Notes under the pieces: generated by a model
What the model was told of the DNA's origin: nothing
Database searches by the model: none
The model's input: only the letters and a program-made list of their open reading frames with translations
Translations under genes and position numbers: made by a program
Shown here: positions 1-6,850 of the stretch, piece by piece
Position numbering within the stretch: the first letter of the stretch is position 1
Layout of the letters: each line of letters begins with the position of its first letter
Assembly (NCBI GenBank): GCA_910584905.1
Contig: CAJUCQ010000008.1
Location: forward strand, 1 to 15,290
Direction of reading: 5' to 3'
Source of the DNA: an uncultured Muribaculaceae bacterium
Lineage (GTDB): Bacteria > Bacteroidota > Bacteroidia > Bacteroidales > Muribaculaceae
DNA length: 15,290 nucleotides

Positions 1-29
1 AATTATAACATTTACAAGTATTTACCGCT

Positions 30-932
30 ATGATTACCGAGGACAAAATTACTGAAATTTTCTGTCTTGCCGATGATTTCTGCAAGTATTTTTCTTCTGA
101 ACTCAAAAAGCATCAACTCTGTGATGGCAAGAAGCATCGCAATAAGCCGGGACGGCTTTCCGATGCCGAGGTCATCACCATCCTGATTCTCTTTCACAGC
201 AAGGGATTCAGATGCCTCAAGCATTTCTACACCCAATATGTCTGCAAGCACCTTATCCACCTGTTCCCCAACACAGTGTCATATAATAGATTTGTTGAGT
301 TACAGAAATCCGTACTACTGCCTCTGACCGTATTCATCAAAGAAGTGTTGCTTGGGAATTGTACCGGCATTGCGTATGTTGATTCAACTCCGTTGAGAGT
401 CTGCAAGCACCAGCGCATACTTATCCACAAGACTTTCAAAGGCATAGCCCAGCGGGGCAAGTGCTCGATGGGATGGTTCTTCGGCTTTAAGCTGCACCTG
501 ATCATCAATGACAAAGGTGAGATTCTGAACTTTATGTTCACACCGGGCAACGTCGATGACCGCGAGCCACTGTATTCAGAGTCATTTATTGAAAACGTCA
601 AGGGCAAACTCTGTGGTGATAAAGGATATATCGGCAAACAACTGTTTGAGTTCCTGTTCTTGAACGGAATCCAGCTCGTTACCAAGGTTAAAAACAACAT
701 GAAGAACTCGCTGATGTCCGTTGCTGACAAAATTATGCTTCGCAAAAGAGCCCTTGTTGAATCTGTTAACGACGAACTTAAAAATATCGCCCAGATAGAA
801 CACTCAAGACATCGGTCTTTCACAAATTTCATCACCAATGCTTTGAGTGCTATCGCTGCTTACTGCTTTTTCCCAAAGAAACCGTCGATCTCTTTGGAGT
901 TTGTGACAGATAACCAGCTAACTTTGTTCTGA
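30..932 (+). CDS. IS982-family transposase (DDE)
   Basis: This 300-residue protein should catalyse cut-and-paste movement of its insertion sequence. Its length fits the IS982 family. The candidate DDE triad is visible: D118 in YVDSTPLRV, D197 in GDKGY and E244 in VESVNDELKN, the last two embedded in family-typical context. An N-terminal helical region (about 1-110) containing GRLSDAEVITILILFHSKGF is the usual DNA-binding part, and residues 145-175 (GWFFGFKLHLIIN) begin the RNase H-like core. No frameshift or stop is seen, so the enzyme may be active. The ATG at 30 gives the expected N-terminus. Codon use is more AT-rich than in the neighbouring chromosomal genes. Family assignment is from recognised motifs, not from a search. 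Confidence 0.9.
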   Translation: MITEDKITEIFCLADDFCKYFSSELKKHQLCDGKKHRNKPGRLSDAEVITILILFHSKGFRCLKHFYTQYVCKHLIHLFPNTVSYNRFVELQKSVLLPLTVFIKEVLLGNCTGIAYVDSTPLRVCKHQRILIHKTFKGIAQRGKCSMGWFFGFKLHLIINDKGEILNFMFTPGNVDDREPLYSESFIENVKGKLCGDKGYIGKQLFEFLFLNGIQLVTKVKNNMKNSLMSVADKIMLRKRALVESVNDELKNIAQIEHSRHRSFTNFITNALSAIAAYCFFPKKPSISLEFVTDNQLTLF

Positions 933-935
933 TTG

Positions 936-955
936 CTTATATCGAACTCACGTTA
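936..955 (+). repeat. Candidate right terminal repeat of the IS982 element
   Basis: CTTATATCGAACTCACGTTA lies three bases after the transposase stop. An inverted version matching at 17 of 20 positions occurs at 15082-15101. Position and recurrence suggest an IS terminal repeat, but the left end that would prove it lies outside the window. Confidence 0.5.
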
Positions 956-988
956 AGATAAACCTCCCCATAACCAAAATAATCAAGA

Positions 989-1027
989 AGACCGCCCGGA
1001 TTGCCGAAACGGCAACCCGGGCGGTCT
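989..1027 (-). terminator. Rho-independent terminator of fabD
   Basis: A 17-bp stem (arms 989-1005 and 1011-1027, one G-U pair) closes a small GAAAC loop. On the minus strand it begins 24 bases after the fabD stop and is followed by the T-rich run CTTGATTATTTTGG. This is a textbook intrinsic terminator in the fabD direction, and the insertion sequence starts just beyond it. Confidence 0.9.
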
Positions 1028-1051
1028 GTATGTCTGAGAAATTGCAGCTTA

Positions 1052-1930
1052 TTACTGCATGCCGCTGACAAGGGCGTCTTTTTCGATTTTGGAAACGAGT
1101 CCCTGAAGGACCTTGCCCGGGCCGAGTTCGACGAACTCGGTGGCACCGTCGGCAACCATGTTGCGGACGGTCTGCGTCCAGCGCACTGGGGCCGTGAGCT
1201 GAGCCACGAGGAGGGCTTTGATTTCGGCGGGGTCGGTGTGGGGAAGGGCGTCGACGTTCTGATAAACGGGGCATACGGGCTTGTGGAACTCGGTGTGCTC
1301 GATAGCTTCGGCGAGTTCGGCGCGCGCGGGCTCCATGCAGGGGCTGTGGAAACCACCGCCTACGGGGAGCTTGAGGGCACGCTTCGCACCGGCTTCCTTA
1401 AGGAGTTCGCAGGCGCGGTCTATGGCCTCGATTTCGCCGGAGATGACGAGCTGTCCGGGGCAGTTGTAGTTTGCGCAAACGATAATGCCGGGGACGGATG
1501 CGCAGATTTCCTCAACCTTTTCGTCGGGGAGCGCTATGATGGCGGCCATAGTCGAGGGATTTGTCTCGCAAGCTTTCTGCATGGCGTTAGCGCGGGCAGC
1601 GACGAGGCGGAGACCGTCGTCAAAGCTGAGGGCGCCTGCGGCCACGAGGGCAGAGAATTCGCCGAGAGAGTGTCCGGCCACCATGTCGGGCTTGAAATCG
1701 GCGCCGAGGCTCTTGGCGAGGAGGACGGAGTGAATAAAGATGGCAGGCTGCGTCACGGCAGTCTTCTTGAGGTCTTCGGGAGTGCCTTCGAACATGAGGT
1801 CGGTGATGCGGAAACCGAGGATTTCGTTGGCTTTTTCAAACAGCTCGCGGGCTTCGGGATTGTTATCGTAGAGGTCCTTGCCCATACCTACGAACTGAGC
1901 ACCCTGACCGGGAAAAACGTAAGCTTTCAT
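1052..1930 (-). CDS. fabD: Malonyl-CoA:ACP transacylase
   Basis: FabD transfers malonyl groups from malonyl-CoA to acyl carrier protein, supplying the two-carbon donor for type II fatty-acid synthesis in the cytoplasm. The 292-residue length is normal for the family. The N-terminal GQGAQ motif is at 8-12, the nucleophile elbow GHSLG at 86-90 places catalytic Ser88, Arg113 fits the malonate-carboxylate-binding arginine, and His195 in GGGFHSP is the catalytic histidine. The C-terminal ELGPGKVL motif (268-275) is also typical. The ATG at 1930 starts directly at the conserved first strand (MKAYVFPGQG). The gene stands alone on the minus strand, divergent from tatA, with its own promoter and terminator, so it is probably monocistronic. 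No other fab gene is nearby in this window. Confidence 0.97.
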   Translation of the reverse strand: MKAYVFPGQGAQFVGMGKDLYDNNPEARELFEKANEILGFRITDLMFEGTPEDLKKTAVTQPAIFIHSVLLAKSLGADFKPDMVAGHSLGEFSALVAAGALSFDDGLRLVAARANAMQKACETNPSTMAAIIALPDEKVEEICASVPGIIVCANYNCPGQLVISGEIEAIDRACELLKEAGAKRALKLPVGGGFHSPCMEPARAELAEAIEHTEFHKPVCPVYQNVDALPHTDPAEIKALLVAQLTAPVRWTQTVRNMVADGATEFVELGPGKVLQGLVSKIEKDALVSGMQ

Positions 1931-1963
1931 TGATTGGAATATTTAAAATGTTAAAACCGGGCA

Positions 1964-1971
1964 CAAAGTTA
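1964..1971 (-). promoter_or_regulatory. Bacteroidetes -7 box for fabD
   Basis: Read on the minus strand this is TAACTTTG, a perfect match to the Bacteroidetes housekeeping -7 consensus TAnnTTTG, about 33 bases upstream of the fabD start. The -33 element is weak (TTA, about 22 bases further upstream). Confidence 0.65.
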
Positions 1972-1993
1972 CGGATTTTTGCGGAATTATGCT

Positions 1994-2001
1994 TAACTTT
2001 A
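1994..2001 (+). promoter_or_regulatory. Candidate -7 box for the tatA operon
   Basis: TAACTTTA matches TAnnTTTG except at the last base and lies 42 bases upstream of the tatA start. It would drive tatA and the following symporter, divergent from fabD. No clear -33 element is visible. A 6-bp inverted repeat (GGAGAA/TTCTCC, 2003-2026) lies in the presumed leader. Confidence 0.4.
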
Positions 2002-2043
2002 CGGAGAATTAAAGAAAAATTTCTCCAATCGACTACACATAAT

Positions 2044-2265
2044 ATGATTTTCACAAGTTTACCCCTGTTTTTCGGCATCAACGGCTCAGAGTGGCTGATA
2101 ATTCTGATAATCGTTCTGCTTCTCTTCGGCGGGAAAAAGATTCCGGAGCTGATGCGCGGTCTCGGCAAGGGGGTCAAATCATTCAAGGACGGCGTCGAGG
2201 ATGCGAAGCGCGAGCTTAACAGTCCCTCGGTCTCCAAAGACAAGGATGAAGACAAGAAGGCCTGA
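2044..2265 (+). CDS. tatA: Twin-arginine translocase subunit TatA/TatE-like
   Basis: This 73-residue protein has the TatA architecture: a short periplasmic N-terminus, one membrane helix (about 17-29), the FGGKKIPEL hinge (28-36), an amphipathic helix (37-58) and a charged, disordered tail rich in Lys/Asp. TatA oligomers form the passage for folded proteins carrying twin-arginine signal peptides. The frame stays open upstream to an ATG at 1930, but the 2044 start gives the normal TatA N-terminus and lies downstream of a candidate -7 box, so I prefer it. tatC is not next to it. The gene ends 29 bases before the symporter, which is therefore probably co-transcribed. TatB is less likely because the protein is short. 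Confidence 0.9.
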   Translation: MIFTSLPLFFGINGSEWLIILIIVLLLFGGKKIPELMRGLGKGVKSFKDGVEDAKRELNSPSVSKDKDEDKKA

Positions 2266-2294
2266 CGACGTCATATATGAGTGTATAGAATGCG

Positions 2295-3494
2295 ATGAAA
2301 CTTCTGCTGAAAATCGTCATTGCCATAGCGGCGGGCATCGGGGCCGGTTTTGTGCTTCCCGATTGGCTGACGCGGCTGTTTATTACGTTCAACGGCATTT
2401 TCAGTGAATTTTTAGGTTTTCTCATTCCGCTGCTCATCGTGGGATTTGTGGCTCCGGCCATCTCTGAAATAGGGCGTAAGGCCGGAACGATGCTTGGGGC
2501 TACCGTGGCGATAGCCTACGGGATGACCTTCGGGGCCGGGATGCTTTCGTTCGCCACGGCTGAGGCGGTGTTTCCGCATCTTCTCGGGGGCGTGCGTCTT
2601 GCCGAGGCTTCGCTCGCGGCGGAGGCTTCGCCGGCGCTCAGTCCGTATTTTACGCTTGAAATCGAGCCTCTCACGAGTGTGATGACGGCTTTGGTCCTCG
2701 CCTTCGTCCTCGGCTTCGGAGGGGCGATGCTTCCGGGAGCGACAACTCTCCGGGGAGCGCTCGGCGACTTCAGAGCGGTTATCCGGCTTGTCATCGAGCG
2801 CGCCATAATCCCGCTGTTGCCGGTGTATATTTTTGGCATATTCCTTTCGATGGCCATTGCAGGGATTGTGGGGCCTATATTGCTTACATTCGCCAAAATC
2901 ATAGCCGTGATATTCGTGCTTCATGTCGGTGTGCTCGTGGTGCAGTACGGCATCGCGTCGCTGTTCTCGGGCAAAAATCCGTTCAGGAGCCTGTGGACAA
3001 TGATGCCTGCGTATTTCACGGCCCTCGGGACGCAGTCGTCGGCGGCGACGATTCCGGTGACGCTTGCGCGCACGGAGGCCATGGGGGTGTCGAAACCCGT
3101 GGCCGGCTTTGTCGTGCCGCTTTGCGCCACAATCCACATGTCGGGGTCGACGCTCAAGATTGTGGCGTGTGCGATAGCGCTTATGACCGTCAAGGGCATG
3201 CCTGTCGAGGCTGGAGCTTTCGCGGGATTCATAGCCATGCTCGGCATCACCATTGTGGCCGCGCCTGGGGTTCCGGGCGGGGCTATCATGGCTTCGCTGG
3301 GCCTGCTCAGCTCCATGCTGGGCTTTTCGGAGAGCGACAACGCGCTGATGATAGCGCTCTATATAGCGATGGACAGTTTCGGGACGGCCTGCAATATCAC
3401 GGGCGACGGCGCCATCGCGCAGATCACCGACCGCCTCTTTCGGCAAAAAACAGCGCCGGAGACCGCTGTCGACCCACAACTGACCGACAACTAA
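2295..3494 (+). CDS. DAACS-family cation symporter (dicarboxylate/amino acid), atypical substrate site
   Basis: This 399-residue, strongly hydrophobic inner-membrane protein belongs to the glutamate/dicarboxylate:cation symporter family (GltPh fold). Landmarks in order are the serine-rich hairpin-1 motif ALGTQSSAATIPVT (243-256), the segment equivalent to the NMDGT motif but reading HMSGS (281-285), the hairpin-2 tip APGVPGGAIM (323-332), and the last-helix motif DSFGTACNITGD (360-371). D360, T364, N367 and D371 align with GltPh D394, T398, N401 and D405. Position 363 is Gly, where acidic-substrate transporters have Arg397. This suggests a neutral or otherwise non-acidic substrate and altered cation binding. 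The hydrophilic C-terminal tail begins near 384. It lies 29 bases after tatA and 34 bases before the DUF4301 gene. The substrate is not predictable beyond this. Confidence 0.88.
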   Translation: MKLLLKIVIAIAAGIGAGFVLPDWLTRLFITFNGIFSEFLGFLIPLLIVGFVAPAISEIGRKAGTMLGATVAIAYGMTFGAGMLSFATAEAVFPHLLGGVRLAEASLAAEASPALSPYFTLEIEPLTSVMTALVLAFVLGFGGAMLPGATTLRGALGDFRAVIRLVIERAIIPLLPVYIFGIFLSMAIAGIVGPILLTFAKIIAVIFVLHVGVLVVQYGIASLFSGKNPFRSLWTMMPAYFTALGTQSSAATIPVTLARTEAMGVSKPVAGFVVPLCATIHMSGSTLKIVACAIALMTVKGMPVEAGAFAGFIAMLGITIVAAPGVPGGAIMASLGLLSSMLGFSESDNALMIALYIAMDSFGTACNITGDGAIAQITDRLFRQKTAPETAVDPQLTDN

Positions 3495-3528
3495 CTAACG
3501 ACTAACAATACTACTTAAACCTGAACAC

Positions 3529-5082
3529 ATGACTGCATTCACACCCGCAGACCTCGAACAGCTCAAAGAGCGCGGCATCAGCGCCGAGACTGTAGACGCA
3601 CAGCTCGAGCGCTTCCGCACGGGCTTTCCATATCTCAAAATCGACTCGCCGTCGTCGACGGACAACGGCATACTCGTCGTTGACGACGAACTCGCCGAAG
3701 ACGCCGAAGAACGCTGGAAGGAATTTCTCGGCGCAGGGGGCGACGTGCTCAAGTTTGTGCCGGCGTCGGGGGCAGCCTCGCGCATGTTCAAGGCTATGTT
3801 TGCCTTTGTCAACGGCGCCGATGACGAGCCTGCTCCCGGCAGCGCCGCCGCCGAGATAATCCGCAAGCTTGAGCGCCTTGCCTTCCGCAAAGAGCTTGAC
3901 GCGGCCTGCGTGAGGCTCTACGGCGCGGACAGCGCCGCCCTCCGCGAGGCCAAGCGCTATAAAGATATAATCGGCGCCCTCGTCCGTCCCGAAGGCCTCA
4001 ACTACGGCGGCCTGCCGAAGGCTGTTCTGACCTTCCACGCCTACCCCGACGGGACCACCCGTACGGCTCTCGAAGAGCAGCTTGCCGAGGGAGCGCAGTA
4101 TGCCGCAGGCCGCGGCGGGAAAGTAAGGCTCCACTTCACGGTTTCGGCCGAACACGACGAACTGTTCCGCCGCAAGCTTGCGGAGACAGTCCCGGCGATG
4201 GAGGCTCGCTTCGGAGTCAAGTACGACATCACGCTTTCGCAGCAGAAGCCGTCGACGGACACTATCGCCGTGACGCCCGACAACGAATTGTTCCGCGACT
4301 CCAAGGGCAAGCTTGTGTTCCGTCCCGGCGGCCACGGCGCTCTTATCGAAAACCTCTCGGACATAGACGCAACGGTGGTCTTCATCAAGAATATCGACAA
4401 CGTCGTATCCGACTCCCACCGCGGCGACACGGTGAAATACAAGCGTCTCCTCGGGGGCATGCTCCTGCTCGTGCACGACGAAATCGAAGAACACCTGAAG
4501 GCTCTCAACGAAGTGTATGACGAGGCCGAAGACCTTGAAGAAGCCGTGCTCGACGCCACGGACTTTGTCGAGGACACACTCTGCATGCGGAGCGAGCGCC
4601 TGTCGATGGACCGCCCGCTTCAGGAGCGCTGGACGGAGCTTAACCGCATCCTGCGCCGTCCGCTCCGCGTGTGCGGCATGGTGCGCAACGAGGGCGAGCC
4701 GGGCGGCGGCCCTTACAACGCCTACTCCGGCGACGGCACAAGCGTGGCACCTCAGATTCTCGAATCCACACAAATCGACCTGAGCAAGAGCGAAAACGCC
4801 GAAATGATGAAGCATGCGACGCACTTCAACCCCGTAGATCTCGTGTGCTACCTCAAAGACACCGACGGCCGCAGCTTCGACCTCCGAAAGCACGTCGACG
4901 AAGCCACGGGCTTTATCTCCGAAAAGAGCCTCGGCGGCCGCGAGCTTCGTGCGCTCGAACTTCCGGGCCTGTGGAACGGCGCCATGAGCGACTGGAGCAC
5001 CGTCTTCGTCGAAGTGCCCGCAACGACATTCAACCCTGTAAAAACAGTAAACGACCTGCTGCGCCAGGCGCATCAGCAATAA
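3529..5082 (+). CDS. DUF4301 family protein, nucleotidyltransferase-like
   Basis: I recognise this 517-residue protein as DUF4301, a family found mainly in Bacteroidetes with no established function. The motifs KFVPASGAASRMFK (75-88) and GLPKAVLTFH (161-170) resemble the glycine-rich nucleotide loop and the PK-x-L element of sugar-nucleotide pyrophosphorylases. That supports a GT-A-like NTP-transferase fold, but this is inference. Further conserved-looking blocks are RPGGHGALIENL (265-276), IKNIDNVV (286-293), VCGMVRNEGEPGGGPY (381-396), ATHFNPVDLV (430-439) and LPGLWNGAMSDW (478-489). It is soluble, with no signal peptide or membrane segment. The ATG at 3529 is preceded by a short ACTAAC-rich spacer without a -7 box, so it may be transcribed with the symporter. 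It ends 26 bases before gmk. A role in nucleotide-sugar or nucleotide metabolism is plausible. Confidence 0.85.
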   Translation: MTAFTPADLEQLKERGISAETVDAQLERFRTGFPYLKIDSPSSTDNGILVVDDELAEDAEERWKEFLGAGGDVLKFVPASGAASRMFKAMFAFVNGADDEPAPGSAAAEIIRKLERLAFRKELDAACVRLYGADSAALREAKRYKDIIGALVRPEGLNYGGLPKAVLTFHAYPDGTTRTALEEQLAEGAQYAAGRGGKVRLHFTVSAEHDELFRRKLAETVPAMEARFGVKYDITLSQQKPSTDTIAVTPDNELFRDSKGKLVFRPGGHGALIENLSDIDATVVFIKNIDNVVSDSHRGDTVKYKRLLGGMLLLVHDEIEEHLKALNEVYDEAEDLEEAVLDATDFVEDTLCMRSERLSMDRPLQERWTELNRILRRPLRVCGMVRNEGEPGGGPYNAYSGDGTSVAPQILESTQIDLSKSENAEMMKHATHFNPVDLVCYLKDTDGRSFDLRKHVDEATGFISEKSLGGRELRALELPGLWNGAMSDWSTVFVEVPATTFNPVKTVNDLLRQAHQQ

Positions 5083-5108
5083 CCTCCCGACATCCCCACC
5101 CCTCATTT

Positions 5109-5681
5109 ATGAGACAAGGAAAAATCATCGTAATAGCCGCGCCCTCGGGCTGCGGAAAATCCACCATCATCCAAGCGCTGCTCAAAGAGGGCGACCTTGA
5201 CCTTGCGTTCGCCGTATCGGCAACCACGCGGCCGCCCCGCCCGGGCGAGACCGAAGGCGTGAGCTACTACTTCATGAGCACCGAGGACTTCCGCGAGGCC
5301 ATCGCCGACGGAGCCTTCATCGAGTACGAAGAAGTGTATCCGGGGCGCTTCTACGGCACGCCGCGGTCGGAAATCGAGCGCGTCACCGGCGAAGGCCACA
5401 ACATCGTGCTCGATATCGACGTCAACGGCGCGCGCGGCGTCAAAGAGCTTTACGGCCCTCGGGCGCTCACCATCTTCATCGAGCCGCCGAGCATCGACGA
5501 GCTGCGCCGTCGGCTCGAATCGCGCGGCACCGAGAGCGCCGAGGTAATCGACGAGCGGGTGGACCGCGCGGCCTACGAGCTCTCGCAGGCCGGCCACTTC
5601 GACGCGCGCATCGTCAACGACGAACTCGAGACAGCCATCCGGCAGACCCACGCCCTCATCGACGGCTTCACGAGCCTCTGA
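5109..5681 (+). CDS. gmk: Guanylate kinase
   Basis: This 190-residue cytoplasmic enzyme phosphorylates GMP (and dGMP) to GDP using ATP. The P-loop APSGCGKST spans 11-19. The GMP-binding region contains VSATTRPPRPGE (36-47), YYF (53-55), and IEYEEVYPGRFYGTP (71-85). The LDIDVNGARGVK segment (101-112) corresponds to the family's conserved D-V-q-G-a block, and the lid carries RRRLESRGTES (133-143). All are standard for Gmk and the length is normal. The frame is open far upstream, overlapping the DUF4301 gene, but MRQGKIIVIAAPSG at 5109 is the expected N-terminus. It is followed 48 bases later by nadD, a neighbour pair I know from Bacteroidetes genomes. The upstream partner here is DUF4301 rather than the YicC-type gene often seen beside gmk. 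Confidence 0.97.
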   Translation: MRQGKIIVIAAPSGCGKSTIIQALLKEGDLDLAFAVSATTRPPRPGETEGVSYYFMSTEDFREAIADGAFIEYEEVYPGRFYGTPRSEIERVTGEGHNIVLDIDVNGARGVKELYGPRALTIFIEPPSIDELRRRLESRGTESAEVIDERVDRAAYELSQAGHFDARIVNDELETAIRQTHALIDGFTSL

Positions 5682-5729
5682 GCAGCGCGGGAAAAAGCAC
5701 CGCAAGCACTAACACCAAGCCAAGCGACA

Positions 5730-6305
5730 ATGACAGTAGGAATCCTCGGGGGCTCGTTCAACCCCGTCCACGCGGGCCACATGATGCTGGCCTCGTATCT
5801 GGCCCAGTGGGACTACGTCGACGAAGTGTGGCTCACGCTCTCGCCGCGCAATCCGCTTAAGGACGCGACCGGGCTGTTGCCCGACACGAAGCGACTGGCC
5901 ATGCTCACGCTCGCAAGCCGCAACGCCCGCGGCATCGACATCTGCGACCTCGAGCTGTCGATGCCCAAGCCGTCGTACACCATCAACACCCTCCGCGCCC
6001 TCCGCGAGCGCTACCCCGACAAGGATTTCCGCCTCATCATCGGGAGCGACAACTGGCAGACCTTCACGCAATGGCGTGAATGGGAGGCTATCCTGAACGA
6101 ATTCGGGGTGATCGTGTATCCGCGGCCGGGCTATCCGGTGGAGAAGCGCTACGTCGACGGCATGGAGCTTGTGGAAGCGCCTCAGGTGCATATTTCGAGT
6201 ACGTTCGTGCGCAACGCCATCGCCCGCGGCAAAGACATGAGCTATTTCCTTCCACAAGGGGTGAACAAATACATCCTCGACAACAAACTCTACACCAATG
6301 CATGA
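5730..6305 (+). CDS. nadD: Nicotinate-nucleotide adenylyltransferase
   Basis: NadD joins NaMN (deamido-NMN) and ATP to deamido-NAD in NAD synthesis. The 191-residue protein has the nucleotidyltransferase signature GGSFNPVHAGH (7-17) with the H-x-G-H catalytic motif, the substrate-binding block IIGSDNWQTFTQW (103-115), and the ATP-binding motif HISSTFVR (154-161). Each is diagnostic. The ATG at 5730 begins directly with the first beta strand. The last eight bases overlap the start of the DUF5063 gene, implying translational coupling. The gene is part of the gmk-nadD-DUF5063-aminopeptidase run. Confidence 0.97.
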   Translation: MTVGILGGSFNPVHAGHMMLASYLAQWDYVDEVWLTLSPRNPLKDATGLLPDTKRLAMLTLASRNARGIDICDLELSMPKPSYTINTLRALRERYPDKDFRLIIGSDNWQTFTQWREWEAILNEFGVIVYPRPGYPVEKRYVDGMELVEAPQVHISSTFVRNAIARGKDMSYFLPQGVNKYILDNKLYTNA

Positions 6306-6831
6306 ACCCGACAGCCGCCTGACCCGCGGCGCCATAGCCCTCGTGGCGCTGTGCCACGAATACTGCCTCACCATCGACAGCGCCGGCGAATGCTCCGACG
6401 CCGCCGATTTCACGCGACGCCTTCTGGGACTCCTCCCCCGCATCTACATCACGGCCTTCGACCTGCCTTACGCCCCCGAAGAGGCCGAGGACATCAGCGG
6501 GATTCTCGACGAGGAGCAGTACGCCGGCGTATGCTCGTCGGTGGCTCGCATCTACGGCGAACACGACACTTATCTCGACGCCCTGCATGAGGACATGAAA
6601 TACTCCGAGACGCCCGTGGCCGCAAGTCTGAGCGAACAGCTCGCCGACCTCTATCAGGCGTTCTACGACTTTACGGGCACCGTCAAGGAGCTACCGGCCG
6701 ACTCAATCGACGGAACCGTGGCCGACATGTGCGTGCGCTTCCGCGACTACTGGAGCGCCACGCTCTGCACCGCTCTCCGCGTGCTCAACCACCTCTATCA
6801 GGAGGGCATCCTGACCGAAGAACAAGACTGA
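6298..6831 (+). CDS. DUF5063 family protein
   Basis: This is a 177-residue acidic, mostly helical soluble protein. It resembles DUF5063, a small family of unknown function. Visible landmarks are the LLGLLPRIYITAFDLP block (42-57), an acidic stretch with PEEAEDISGILDEEQY (59-74), and a C-terminal helix with RFRDYWSATLCTALRVLNHL (147-166). No catalytic motif, signal peptide or membrane segment is seen. Its start codon lies within the last codons of nadD (8-base overlap), which suggests coupled translation and perhaps a related role. It ends 19 bases before the M18 aminopeptidase. The family assignment is from memory of the pattern and is less certain than for the neighbours. Confidence 0.72.
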   Translation: MHEPDSRLTRGAIALVALCHEYCLTIDSAGECSDAADFTRRLLGLLPRIYITAFDLPYAPEEAEDISGILDEEQYAGVCSSVARIYGEHDTYLDALHEDMKYSETPVAASLSEQLADLYQAFYDFTGTVKELPADSIDGTVADMCVRFRDYWSATLCTALRVLNHLYQEGILTEEQD

Positions 6832-6850
6832 CCAAACTCTCCGACACACG

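Larger units (their letters stand above)
1..955 (+). mobile_element. IS982-family insertion sequence, right part (left end outside window)
   Basis: A complete transposase gene is followed 3 bases after its stop by a candidate terminal repeat (936-955). The left terminal repeat is not in the window, because only 29 bases precede the start codon, so neither the full length nor a target-site duplication can be read. The element is visibly more AT-rich than the chromosomal genes next to it, as expected for an acquired element. It sits just beyond the fabD terminator and does not break any recognisable gene on this side. The exact right boundary is an estimate. Confidence 0.8.

Noticed and set aside
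1001..1933. 310-codon plus-strand frame opposite fabD
   Set aside because: Shadow of fabD, which shows all catalytic motifs. The frame also runs through the fabD terminator.
2412..3479. 355-codon minus-strand frame opposite the symporter
   Set aside because: Composition is Arg/His-rich, as expected for the reverse of a hydrophobic GC-rich membrane gene; no domain seen.
3484..3528. ACTAAC direct repeats between the symporter and DUF4301
   Set aside because: Only three short imperfect units partly within the stop-codon region; too little for a repeat array or CRISPR.
3511..5106. 531-codon open frame on the minus strand opposite the DUF4301 gene
   Set aside because: It is a shadow of the GC-rich codon pattern of the plus-strand gene, and its translation is repetitive in Val/Ala/Arg/His with no domain. 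The plus strand has recognisable motifs.
4671..5108. Upstream extension of the gmk frame
   Set aside because: The extension overlaps the DUF4301 gene and translates to Arg-rich shadow sequence. The ATG at 5109 gives the canonical Gmk N-terminus.
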